From NCBI GenBank assembly GCA_947095535.1, contig OX352774.1, positions 1,054,001-1,118,000 on the forward strand: a DNA stretch of 64,000 nt. The letters are read 5' to 3'. This DNA is from Poecilobothrus nobilitatus (taxonomy: Eukaryota > Arthropoda > Insecta > Diptera > Dolichopodidae). The stretch's first letter is position 1. The number at the start of each line of letters is the position of its first letter. Under the pieces are notes generated by a model that worked only from the letters and a program-made list of their open reading frames with translations, did no database searches and was not told the DNA's origin. Below, piece after piece: positions 44,189 through 54,545 of this stretch. The position numbers were made by a program, and so were the translations under genes.

Positions 44189-47005
44189 TTTAGGTTAGGT
44201 TAAGGTGGTTGCCAAAAAGGCAGACTTAGATCGTATTTGATCCATTGTAATACCACATAGAAGCTTTTCTATCCCACTCGTTAAAACCAATTTGAGCTTT
44301 TTGCACTGTTCACATTTTTACCTGCCAGATCGCTAAGGCTGTCGAAGAGATATTGCCCCAAATGGGTATTCCTTCTTACCGACAAGGCCGGGCATATGCA
44401 AAGAAGATGGAGAGTAGTTTTCTCCTCTTCTTCATCCTTGCAGGCTCTACAATAATCATTTGCCGATAAGCCAAGTCTTCTGGCATGCTTCCCTATTAGG
44501 CAGTGATCGGTGATTATACCCATTGTCATTCCAATGTCTGCCTTTTTGAGAGAAAGCATATCATTGGATCGTCTTAAATCGGTTTTGGGCCATATCAATC
44601 TTGTGGTATTGCACGAGGTCAAGTTTGACCATTTGTAATTTACCATCTCCGTTATTTCCTTTCGAAATAACTTTTGCTTGTTGATAGAGGTACCCCTGGT
44701 CCTGCCCTATCCAGAAAAACTTGTAAGGTTGTACCAATTCTTGCGAGTCCATCAGCTTTTTCATTTCCCGGAATACCTCGATGACCCGGTACCCAGCACA
44801 GCTGAATGCTAAACTACCTGGCCATCTCGTTAAGAAGTTTTCGGCAGTTTATTACAGTCTTCTAACATGCACAACGTTGATTCCAGAGTTTTTAACGCAG
44901 TCTGACTGTCGCACAGAATACGTACTTGCTTCACAGTCAAAACGCTTCTATTCAGTAGAATCAAGGCTTCTTAAATTGCCATAATTTCCGCTTGGAAGAC
45001 ACTACAATGGTCTGGTAATCGGAAATTATAACTGATATTCAGACTATCTGAGAAGACTCCGCATCGTACACTGCTGTTCATTTTTGAACCATCAGTGTAG
45101 AATTGTACTCCTTCGAAGGTCATCACTGTGCTCGAGTTCCAACTCTCACGGCTTGGGATACTCGTCACATGAGATTTCCCGAAGAAGTAAGTGGGGGACG
45201 TGTAGTTCACCAAGGCGGGAGTGGACTTGAATTGGTTTATGATATCCGAGTGACCTTCTCGTGAATTGATCCACTGGGATGTAGCTTTTAATCTCACAGC
45301 TGTGTTCGCGGCTGCAAATTTACTATAATATTCTACAGGCATCAGATTAAGCATGATATCTAATGCCGCAGAAGGGGTTGTTATTAAAGAGCCACTAATA
45401 CATAGTGTGGCAGTTCTTTGGACCCTAGCGATTGCCTAGCGGTTGACCTCTTTATCGATTGCCTTCCACCATACTAGAACTCCGTACATAAGAATGGGTC
45501 TTACTACGGTTGTGTATAGTCAGTAAGTCATGTATGGCTGAAGCCCCCATTTCCAACCAATGGCTTTTTTACACGAGTAGAGTGTTATTGAGGCCTTCTT
45601 TACTCTTTCTGAGATGTTAGCCTTCCAGCTTATCTTCCTGTCTAGAGTTAGACCGAGAAATTTCGCCGTTTCGCTAGAGGCAAGAGTGGAGCCATTTAAC
45701 GAAGGGCGCTTTATTTTAGGAATTTAATATTTCCTTGTAAAAAGAACCAGTTCGGTTTTCTGTGGATTTACTGACAGTCCACAGTCTGTGGCCCATGTTG
45801 TGATCTTGTTTAGTGCAAGTTGCAAAACGTCCCTGAGACTGTCAGGAAACTTGCCACTGACCACGACAGCAACATCGTCCGCATAGGCAATTGTTGTCCA
45901 CCCCGCCTTTTCCAGGATTTTAAGCAGTTTATTTAACGGTTCAAGCGGTTCAACTCCTAGGCTTATGAGTGCGTCTACAATTGCTGGCTGATTGACGTTA
46001 TTAAACGCTCCCTCAATGTCTATAAAAGGTGCAAAAGTATACTCTTTGCAATTTAAAGATCTTTGAATCGAGCTCGTCAAAGTGTGAAGTGCAGTATCCA
46101 CTGACTTCCCTTTACAGTAAGCATGTTGAGAGACTGACCACAGATTTTTATCTAAGTTGCAGCGGATATGGATGTCGATCAATCTTTCTAAGGTCTTTAG
46201 AAGGAAGGATAACAGGCTTATAGGTCCTTCGCATAGACGTGACTACTTTTGTCGGTCTTGGGTATGAACACTACTCTTACTTGTTTCCATTTATCCGGGC
46301 TGAGTCCCAAATTAAGACAACCACAGAAAATGCTTTTTAGCCAAGCCAGGGTAGTAGATGCAGTTTGCTGGATCTCAGCGGGTATAAATCCACCCGGTCC
46401 GCTTGACTTGAATGGTTTGAAACTATCTATAGCCTATTGTAATTTGTCTCCTGTAACCACCACCTCTGAAATAGTAGGGGGATGATTCAGAACACAAGCC
46501 ACCTCAGCTGTTATTTGTGCATTCAGGAAAATGGGTTTTTAAAAGTAATTCCAACGACTCCTCGCTTGTGGTAGCGCAGCTGCCATCCTCTTTTTTAAGA
46601 AGACTGGGGACCATGGGGTTTGTCGATAGAATTTTCCTAAGTCTAGATGCCTCGGAGACGTTTTCTATACCTCCGCAGAATAGGCTCCAGGTGTCTCTCT
46701 TCGCCTTTTTAAGTCCTTTTTTGTACTGACTAAGAGCCGTTTTATAAGAGCTCCAGTTCTGTACCTCATTCGTTTTTTTGGCTTTATTAAAAGCCCTCCT
46801 ACTATCTTTCCTTAGAGTTTTAATTTCATCATTCCACCAAGGTGGTTTAGGTTTTCCCCATGGCTTACTGATGGGACACGAATGCTCTAAGGATTTATTG
46901 CAGGCCTTAGTAAAAACGGTTACCAGGCTATTTAGATCCTCGATATTTTTAGGAATTCCAGGTGTTAAGGAGGGAAGCGTTGACTTTAAGTGCTCCCTAT
47001 ATTTG

Positions 47006-47904
47006 ACTTATGGCGCAGTGGTTAAGTCGCCAACCTTTCAATCGAAGGGTCTTGGGTTCAAACCCCGGTCAGGTCATAAAAAAAAATATGTAGTACTTTT
47101 ATATCGTAATAATGTATATCGTATAAATAATAGTCGTAATAATAACAATAATAATATTAATAATAGTAATAGTAATAATAACAATAATTATAATAATAAT
47201 AATAATAGTAATAATAATAATAGCTGCTACAGTGGGGCTATCTTTGGTTATATCATGCAAGTAAGGTGTTATATACTGCTGCACGTTGTAATCCACGGAT
47301 GGCGCTGATTTTGTAGTAAAAATAATAACAATAATAATAATAGAAATAATAATAGTAATAGTAATAATAACAATAATTATAATAATAATAATAGAAATAA
47401 TAATAATAGCTGCTACAGTGGAGCCATCTTTGGTTATATCATGCAAGTAAGGTATTATATATTGCTACACGTTGTAATCCACTGATGGCGCTGACTCTGT
47501 AGTAAAATAATAATAATATTAATAAGAATATTAATACCAATAATAGTAGCCGCTAGAGTAACAGTGGTGGTTGCCTTCAATAGTTACCTCATGTAGTACT
47601 ATATACTACTACTACATGTTGCAACTGTTGTGACGGCTTTAGTTACTGTTAGCTAAATAGTAATAATAATAGGAGGATTCATTGTTTCCTTATAGTCCCA
47701 CTCCCAATTCAATGTTTCCGTATCCATTTCCTATCCTTTCCTATCCCTACTCCCTAGCCAATATACTGCGTTCTCAGGTAAGGGTTTTCTTCCCATTATA
47801 TTGGCTAAAAGGGGGAGGTGGGTTTAGTCAGTAAGAATCTGACACTACCAAGGGGGAAATTCTTGGTGTTTTTGGAAGATTCCCACCTCCCTTAGGAAAA
47901 AAAA
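47006..47904 (+). mobile_element. composite tRNA-headed element inside the LINE
   Basis: A 72-nt tRNA-like head (47005-47076; A box TGGCGCAGTGG, B box GGGTTCAAACCCC) is followed by ATA-rich microsatellite. Then come three roughly 120- to 190-bp tandem units starting GCTGCTACAGTGG (47222), GCTGCTACAGTGG (47407) and GCCGCTAGAGTAACAGTGG (47548), and a LINE-like tail (GGTTTAGTCAGTAAGAATC, TGACACTACCAAGG) ending in A9. ATATTTG flanks it at 46999-47005 and 47905-47911. Removing it restores the LINE frame WNKYREHL exactly. Size is large for a SINE because of the tandem units. Confidence 0.75.
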
Positions 47905-48177
47905 ATATTTGTTCCAGCCAGTTCTCTTAGGATTTCGATAGACTGGCTTTATTGAAGGACTTTCGTCCAGACTGAACTCAAGGTATCTGTGATCTGAGAA
48001 GGAATGCTCATCAGAAACTTTTCATGCGTTTATTTTAGAATAAATGAAGTCCAAGACTAAGGTTATGTCTAGGATTTCTTGCCTATTACTAGTAACAAAG
48101 GTAGGTTCCCCGCCAATATTACAGATAAGAAGGTTAGTACTTAAAATGTAATCAAAAAGTGTATGGATTGTAAAAAA

Positions 48178-48715
48178 AAAAAAACTTATAATAAATTTTG
48201 TTTTTCTTTAATTAATCTTTCCCACCAATTTTTTGATTTTACTTATCTTTTTTAATAAACGGTATTAAACGGTATACCGTTTTATAAACTTTTTTTATAA
48301 ACGGTAAAAAAAAAAAAAAAAAAAACAAATGAAATAAAAATCTTTCAAATATCGTATATTAAATTGCAGAATGCATTTCGACATTAAAACATGTCATCCT
48401 CAGCTACTGACTAAGACTAAAAGTTTAGATTAAAATGCTTAAAATTAGTGTTACATATGTACCAAATTTCAATATAGTTATAACATTTAACAGATAAAAT
48501 TTAGCGATTAACATTTAAAAAAAACTATTTTTGAATTTAACATTTTCGAATAAACTTTACATTAAGAATTTCTTTTTAATAAATAACATTTAACAGAAAA
48601 CAAAAAAGATTATCAAGTAAGAGAAAAAAAAGGAAAAAAGAGTATAATAACTGATTACAAAATTTTAATAATTAATAATTAAAATAAATTTCAATGTGTT
48701 CCAAAGGCAGTTTTC
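48178..48715. mobile_element. insertion in LINE endonuclease region, type uncertain
   Basis: The LINE frame stops matching at about 48178 (A12 run) and resumes near 48715; about 90 endonuclease residues are replaced. The interior has an ACGGTATTAAACGGTATACCGT palindromic tract at 48256-48280, an A21 run at 48307, and on the minus strand a CTGAGGA, GACAT/ATGTC stem, GAAA motif (48371-48403) like a hammerhead core. No coding sequence. Penelope-like origin is a guess. Confidence 0.4.
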
Positions 48716-48868
48716 ATTTATTGAATTATTCAATAATTATACAACAACGTGTATCCTGGTATCTTGAGTCCATGAACCTGTTTTTTGTCACCCATGGCTC
48801 TTGGATCAAGATAATATCCTCACCCGTTTTCCTGAGGCAGATTTCAAACCGCTTTGGAGTGATGGAGA

Positions 48869-50026
48869 TTAATTTGGAGTAGCTTCATTACCTGAGCCAT
48901 CCTTAATCTCCACCACCGTCGCGTTAGCTTCATCCTCGAAGTCCATTGAGAAGCTTTTGGCATCATCAAAGCTGTCAGAATCCGATCTAAGTAGATCTTC
49001 TTCATCGTCAGTCTTGATGACATCATTCATTCTCTTTGGAGCCGAAGAGGATGCTACGTTAATGACATCGAATTGGTTAGAGTCTACCTCTGGGGCTTGG
49101 CTTTGGCCTTCACCGATGTTCCTTGAGGCCTCCACCTCATCCTTCTTGTACACCTTTAATGTAACCGCTGTGAAGCCGTAGCTAAAGACCCCTTTGGCTT
49201 TTGCTAGAGAGTTCTTATTGACAATGACCAATGCCTGTCGGGATTCTCCTACTACTTCCCCTAGTTTGGCAATCTTCCAATTGTGAGTTGGAAGTTGGGG
49301 ATTTGACACTTTCATAATTTTGATGATCGTGTCTTCCCACCTTACCTATACCTAGGCGGCCACAGACTTCCCATCTTACCTATCGCCTGCTTGTAGAGAT
49401 CTGCCGATCTCTGATCAGCACAAGCAGTCAATTTGACGTGGCCCTGATGCCAGCCAGCGTCTCTACAGGAGGGTGGTGGTTTCGGATTTTCTTCCAGTAC
49501 CTGGGCGAAATACCGCTTCCAGTACCTTCTTCCAGTTACTGGGCGAAATACCCCCATTCTCTAACCCCTCATCAATAATTGCCAGAATTAAACTATCCTT
49601 TGCAATTTCATTGAAAGGCTTGGTTACCTGGTTGCTCCCTAGCAACCTAGGTTTTTTGGAACTACCCTGTGGCTTGTTCGATGGACGATACCCTTCGATA
49701 CCCTTCGATGAACCTGAGATTTATCCTTCTTGGGGCTTGACCTGGCCTACTACTATTTTGGCCCAGGCTAAGGAGTTCTTTTGCGCCTCAGATAACTGAC
49801 CAATATTGAGAGAGCTTAACCTCTCAATAATTTTATAGACCGACTGTTTATCGAAGAAGGCTTGTTTCGACGGGCGCACTTTGCGTACCGTCTTTGGTTG
49901 TTCCCGACTTTCCTTAGCACTGCTAGTGCCCGGTTTGGTTGCTTTATTTGCCGACTTTTGGGAAGTGCCGGTTAACTCTTTTTTCGAATCTTTTTGTTTT
50001 AAAATTAGTTCCATATTTGAACCCAC
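48869..50026 (-). pseudogene. Loa-type LINE ORF1 (DUF4780-like)
   Basis: Minus-strand blocks in three frames: SNMELILKQKDSKKELTG and KIIERLSSLNIGQLSEAQKN (49721-50026), then KPFNEIAKDSLILAIIDEGL (49463-49645), CRDAGWHQGHVKLTACADQR and SADLYKQAI (49342-49450). A final intact frame at 48869-49315 has NPQLPTHNWKIAKLGE and an acidic Ser/Asp-rich tail. The middle blocks resemble the DUF4780 domain of insect LINE ORF1 proteins (nucleic-acid binding, presumed). A local duplication of a VFRPGTGRK-coding segment sits at 49480-49560. At least two frameshifts; not translatable as one protein. Confidence 0.75.
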
Positions 50027-50374
50027 GGGAACCCACGAAGAAAAGGAAGGTCCGCCATATGCAGAGATTCGTATACATAGAGTAAGGCTAATTAATTCGG
50101 AGGGTCGGCAGGTACTCCGAATACTCCGTTCGCGACTGGGCCCCCAGCCAGGCTGATCATCGACACGGGTCGTGCAACACCTTGAATCCGGCCCAGGTTT
50201 ACCCCAATCCGATGGTTCCGGTAAAAACCGAGGTGTCAGTAATACAATACATAAAGACAGACTCAGTTTACCTTTCCCTTAGTACCTAACCACCTAGCTG
50301 GTCATTATTTCCGGTCGGCACCCACGAGGAGAGTTTGGATTGAGGATTTTTGGCGACCAACTGGCGCCTTAGGT

Positions 50375-51079
50375 AACAATAATTTTAAGAATGTTAATGC
50401 ATTCAGATTCGGAAAACTAATCAAGCCTTCTTTTACCAAAGAAAGACTTACATATATACAATATCTTTCTTATATTAAAGTACAAAAATAGAACAATATC
50501 ATGCTGGCAATGGAAATCAGCATTTACAAAAATATTCAAGGTCTTCTAAGAAAAGAAAGAACTAAATTTATTTAATAATTTAGTTCAGTATTGAAATATG
50601 ATAACAATTAAAAATAACCGTTCTTATTATTTTTCTATTACAATTAGTTTAACTTTCCAAATTTAGAAATAAACTTGACTTTACAATTCTTGGTTTCTTT
50701 GTTTATATAATTTAAAAATAACCTTTAACAAAACCATATGCAAACAATACGTTACATTGTAATTTAACTAAAGTATGTTATTGATTACTAAAGTATGTTA
50801 AAAAGAAAGAAATATTGAAAGTTTAGTACCTTACTTTGTAAGATACAAAGTTCTAATTTTAGTAATTTAGTTATTTTATTAGTATAAATTGAAGTTGCAT
50901 ATTACAATACTAGTATATCGAAACAAACCTATATTAAATAGTAACGAAAACACATTACTGTTGAAAATAAAAATAAGTAACAAAGAATTAAAGTAGAAAA
51001 AAAAATATAAATCTAAATCTAAATTAATCCTGTTTCGAATCCCAATCAGTCGTACTTTCACTATCTAAATTTATTATAA
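50375..51079. other. intergenic, no gene seen
   Basis: AT-rich with (AAATCTAAATCT)-like simple sequence near 51010. No supported feature. Confidence 0.5.
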
Positions 51080-52687
51080 GTCTGTCGTTTGATTGACGAA
51101 TACATTCTTTCTTAAAATCTTCATCTTGAATTTTTTTTGAGTGACTCACACATTTTTCTCAGCCTTGGGTAACATTATTGATCATGTGCTAACTTTTCGA
51201 AATCTAACATCTCACATGTTACGATTTTCTCTGCTATTTCATTTTTAACCTTAGCCCATATTAACTATATCGGATTATAATGCCAGTCTAATTACGTCTT
51301 GTCCAGCTTCAAAAGCTAGTTCATCTATTTCATATTTATACCCGTATGAACTACGTTCAAGGGTATAATAAATTTGCCATTACTTTTGTGATACCTTAAA
51401 GGAGTCGAGCTAGATATAGGGTCAAAGGTATGGATCGGCTCAGAATCGAGTTCGCATCACTTTTGCAAAATTATTGGTTTCGCTATTTAAATCCAGTATT
51501 TTCGACCACCTTCTTTCTTTATATGGAAATAACTCAGTAAATATTCGAGCTAGGTATCTGAAATTTTGTAAAAAGGTGTCGAATTACAGGTCGACAATAT
51601 CTGTAAAATTTGGTTGTGCTGATGCGACAGGTTCGGGTAGCTGTCATACAACTTCTCTTTTTAAATGAAAATAACTCAATGTCTATTAAAGTAAGGTATC
51701 TGAAATTTAGTGAAGAGGTGTCGAGTTACATACCAACAATTTTTTTTAAATTTTTGTAAAATTTGGTTGGGCTGGAGCCGGTTCAGGCTGCTTGCACTTC
51801 TTGAAACTTTATGAAGCTAAGCGTCTGAAATCTTACAAAAAATTATCATACAACTCCACAATTTATATAAATATATATCGGTAGTTAATGTTGGTACTAA
51901 AACATCTGAAATTTTTTAAAAGATGATCAAGTTTTATAGAAACAAGATATATTACGTTCATACGGGTATCCCAGAGTTGACACAGTCTACTCAACTGCAC
52001 TCTTCCTCGTTTTTTTCATGTTCTTTATTTTTATTTACTAATTCTATTTTAGTTAACTTCTAAAGTCTATTTTAGTAATTCTATTTTAGTTAACTTTAAA
52101 TCGTATGGTATATTTTTCTTTTCCAATCATTCTCGAATATCATCTTTTCTGTAATTGCTGTTTGGACTCTTTTTAACTTGAAGCGAAAAAGATTTCGCAT
52201 TATCCATCATAATTACAAAAGACCCTTCTAAATAATAAAGCTAATGTTCATCATAAGATGAAATATTTGCACGAAAGATGTATTTACTTTCTTTTAAAAA
52301 CGCAGTTTTAATGTACCCACATGTAAAATAATCAGTCTCCCACCTTTTCCAATCGGTGCTTTTATGCTGTTGGAAGAGTCTTGATGCTGCCAGGTATAGT
52401 TTCTGGAATGGTTTTGGTTCACCCATGTTTCGCCTAAATAAAAAATTGTTCTATCATTTTTAATATTTCTGACGGAGTTTATTTTTTTCAAAAAAACTTA
52501 TCCGAGAAAAAACAATTTTCTCCTTTTCTAGAAGATATTTTCTACTACCATCCCCTTTCTTCAATTGAAAGACTAAATTTTTCAAAAGAAAATCTAGGCA
52601 TTCTTTACTGCTTTCAAAATAATTTTTTTCTTTTAAAACTGGTTTAATTTTTTGGTTTGGTTTACAAGTTCTGTATAGAATTAGTAT
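51080..52687 (-). pseudogene. IS630/Tc1-type DDE transposase, split and decayed
   Basis: Minus-strand order: CKPNQKIKPVLKEKNYFESS, KIVFSRISFF (52500-52687), INSVRNIKNDRTIFYLGETW, KAPIGKGGRLIILHVGTLKL, YIFRANISSYDEH, GSFVIMMDNAKSF and PNSNYRKDDIRE. After the Helitron-like insertion 51338-52012 it continues KYEIDELAFEAGQDVIRL and LIWAKVKNEIAEK (51100-51337). The YxDETW, MDNA and NPIELIWAKVKNE motifs define a common insect DDE_3-type transposase. The first catalytic Asp is Gly (YLGETW), and stops and shifts are present. Its 5' end is cut by mariner fragment 52688-53017. Confidence 0.8.
51338..52012 (+). mobile_element. DINE-1/Helentron-like element with both ends
   Basis: It opens ATACCCGTATGAAC...GTTCAAGGGTAT and closes with a GTTCATACGGGTAT inverted partner, GAGTTGACACAGTCTACTCA (a longer loop than in other copies) and CTCTTCCTCG before T-rich target. 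The middle holds about three diverged units near 140 bp (GGAAATAACTCAGTAAATAT, GAAAATAACTCAATGTCTAT). Ends are fixed because the element interrupts the transposase 51080-52687 between HEK and KYEIDE. Subterminal inverted repeats and a CTRR-type end suggest the Helentron/DINE-1 group. Confidence 0.75.
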
Positions 52688-53017
52688 AGGGTTTTCCAAT
52701 TTGAGTGATATGATTTCTTTAAAAAAAAAAACACATTAATTGTTAAAGAAATTCAAATGTTTTTTATTTAATGTGAAGTACAATCGATACAATTAAGTTC
52801 TGAATGAAACGTCAATCAAATGCCCTCCACGACTTTTTTTGCAGGAATGAATTCGATGAACCCAATTTTCGAGCACTTTTTCCACTAAATTAAGTCGTAT
52901 GTCATGAATAGCACGTTCAATATTGACTTCTAAAGCTTTAAGAGAGTCTGGTTTATTGCTAAAGACCAATGACTTCAAATAACCGCACAAGAAATAGTCT
53001 AATGGTGTTAAATAGTT
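52688..53017 (-). mobile_element. mariner fragment, 3' half
   Basis: Begins with the terminal repeat GGGTTTTCCAATTTGAGTGA. The minus frame 52793-52990 encodes the transposase C-terminus: CGYLKSLVFSNKPDSLKALE and EKVLENWVHRIHSCKKSRGG. It is truncated at about 53017, where jockey-type sequence begins. Same family as 57046-57933. Confidence 0.85.
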
Positions 53018-53029
53018 CTAATATAACGT

Positions 53030-53990
53030 TACTGCAGTCAAAACTCAATAATTTACAAGAATGGTGCTCATTGACAATTTGGAATTGAATGTAGAGAAAT
53101 GTAAATCCATAAGTTTCACTCGTAAACGATTTTCTATCCTTAACGACTATACAATTTAAAACCTAACCCTTGAACGGGTATACAGTATTACTGATCTTGG
53201 TATTATCCTCGACGATAAACTTAGCTTTAACTTACACTATGACTTCATGATCTCTAAAGCAAATAAAACGTTGGGATTTATTAAAAGAAGGGCGAAAGAA
53301 TTTAACAATATAGCAGTGACAAAAGCTCTCTACTGTTCCCTAATACGATCTATTTTAGAATATGGTAACATTATTTGGGGTCCAGTTTTTCAAGTAAATT
53401 CTGATAGAATTGAATCAGTTCAAAAACAATTTCTCGTATTTGCTTTAAGAATTCAGTTTAATCCTTTCGACTATGCTAATCTTCCGAGTTACAATATAAG
53501 ACTTAAATCTTTAAACATGCTAACCTTGTCATCTCGAAGAAAATTTCTTCATCTTGCTTCACCTACGATGTTCTTTATGACAACATTCACATTGAATATT
53601 TGAAAAACAATTTTATCGTAAATGATGGGGTAAGGTAAACAAGATACACGAGATTCTTAGTTGAACAAATTCATAGAACAGAATACGGAAGAAATGAACC
53701 AATTAACAGATGTTAATTATCTTCAATAAGCACAGTCATCTTTTTTCTTCATTAATTTCAAAAAGAACATTTAAATCTAAATTACACCAACATTTTTCCC
53801 TTCAATGACCTTACACAACTTTTTTTTTTTTTTAAGTTATTCTAACTCATAATTTTACATTTAAATTTTTAAAGTGGATTTTGTTTAAGTCATCAATTTT
53901 TGTATTAAAGTTATTAAAGTATTATGTCATATTGTAAAAATTAAAGTTTTGTTACGAATTTAAGTACTGTTTTGTATTTAATGTCAATGT
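53030..53990 (+). pseudogene. jockey-group LINE, C-terminal fragment
   Basis: Reads LQEWCSL, LELNVEKCKSISFTRKR, VYSITDLGIILDDKLSFNLH and then the open frame 53247-53603 (KANKTLGFIKRRAKEFNNIA, KALYCSLIRSILEYGNIIW, RIESVQKQFLVFALR). This is the post-catalytic thumb and connection region shared by jockey/CR1-group reverse transcriptases. Catalytic motifs upstream are absent because the copy is 5'-truncated at about 53030. A stop near 53157 and a shift after 53603 break it. AT-rich 3' sequence follows to about 53990. Confidence 0.85.
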
Positions 53991-54089
53991 TAAAAAAGTA
54001 AAAATTGAAAGAAAAGAAAAAAGTAAAAATTTAATTTTAAAAATTTTTTTAAACTGGTGTATTGCATATATATATATGTATGTATACAA

Positions 54090-54540
54090 ATATTCCTCTC
54101 GTAATACTTTTAAATTTGATTTCTAAAATATATAGAATACAGATATTCCTCTCGTAATACTTTTAAATTTTTACACTTAGAAATTATTTTAAATATTTGA
54201 GAATTTTATCCGATATTGATCCGATAAGCTTCAGCCAAAGTTTTTTCCTTTTAAAAAACTGATGAAAAAATGTGAACTTAATTAGCAGCACAAATATTTA
54301 GTAGAACAGTTAGTGCCGCTATTAGAACAATAATTGAAACGTCTGGTTTTAAAAGTGTTACTAAAGAAGTTACAATTTCAACAGCCAATTTTGTATTAGT
54401 GTTTGATAAACTTTTTGATTGTATCAACAGTGGATTATTATATTCTGATAATAAATATCGATCTGCTATTAAACAAAATAGCTTGTTGGAATTTTAAAAA
54501 TATTCTAAGAATTACATTAGAAATATTTCATTGATTAAAT
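54090..54540 (+). repeat. P-like element fragment matching 23750-24180
   Basis: Reverse-complement match to part of the 2.35 kb P-like element, including a doubled ATTCCTCTCGTAATACTTTT motif (54093 and 54147), TTCAGCCAAAGTTTTTTCC and the transposase tract below. No terminal repeats are visible here. Confidence 0.65.
54282..54497 (+). pseudogene. P/THAP9-type transposase C-terminal block
   Basis: A 71-codon frame reads LAAQIFSRTVSAAIRTIIET, then VTISTANFVLVFDKLFDCIN and SDNKYRSAIKQNSLLEF, then TAA. The LAAQ-x-S...A-x-I...T-x-FI-x-x-F-x-x-LFD-x-x-NS pattern is the conserved block near the end of P-element and THAP9-like transposases. Upstream sequence is out of frame, so only a fragment survives. 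It matches the decayed minus-strand tract at 23755-24080. Confidence 0.75.
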
Positions 54541-54545
54541 AGAAA

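Larger units (their letters stand above)
44281..48900 (-). pseudogene. Loa-type LINE ORF2 (endonuclease, RT, RNase H)
   Basis: Reading 5' to 3' on the minus strand: the endonuclease start KLLQINLHHSKA (about 48890), then after an insertion IGGEPTFVTSNRQEILDITL and SFSDHRYLEFSLDESPS (about 47940-48130). Next come the linker TGWNKYREHLKSTLPSL, reverse transcriptase SQHAYCKGKSVDTALHTL, FIDIEGAFNNV and YADDVAVVV (45724-46182), RNase H FYTDGSKMNSSVRCGVF and VFQAEIMAI (44971-45354), and a terminal C-x2-C...H-x4-C motif (YCRACKDEEEEKTTLHLLC). A deletion of about 60 residues joins GVEPLEP to LNKLLKILEKAGW, removing the PQG motif. Shifts and stops occur at 46183-46500. Inactive. Confidence 0.88.
44196..50359 (-). 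mobile_element. 6.2 kb Loa-type non-LTR retrotransposon
   Basis: Flanked by ACTGGCGCTTTAGGT (44181-44195) and ACTGGCGCCTTAGGT (50360-50374), a 15-bp duplication with one mismatch, so both ends are probably present. The minus strand carries a 5' leader (50027-50359), ORF1, then ORF2 with endonuclease, reverse transcriptase and RNase H domains and a Cys-His tail. Two later insertions, 47006-47904 and about 48178-48715, interrupt it. Domain order plus RNase H points to the Loa/I group. The clade is by memory of family order, not by alignment. Confidence 0.85.

Noticed and set aside
47005..47076. Functional tRNA gene
   Set aside because: Cloverleaf arms can be drawn, but the acceptor stem has mismatches, the anticodon loop lacks the invariant T33, and it is the head of an inserted element with its own target duplication.
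47099..47446. 115-codon minus frame of Ile/Thr/Val repeats
   Set aside because: It is the translation of the ATA/AAT microsatellites and tandem units inside the composite insertion, not a protein.
48957..50156. Plus-strand open frames opposite the LINE ORF1
   Set aside because: Antisense shadows of the minus-strand ORF1 blocks, which match a known LINE protein type.
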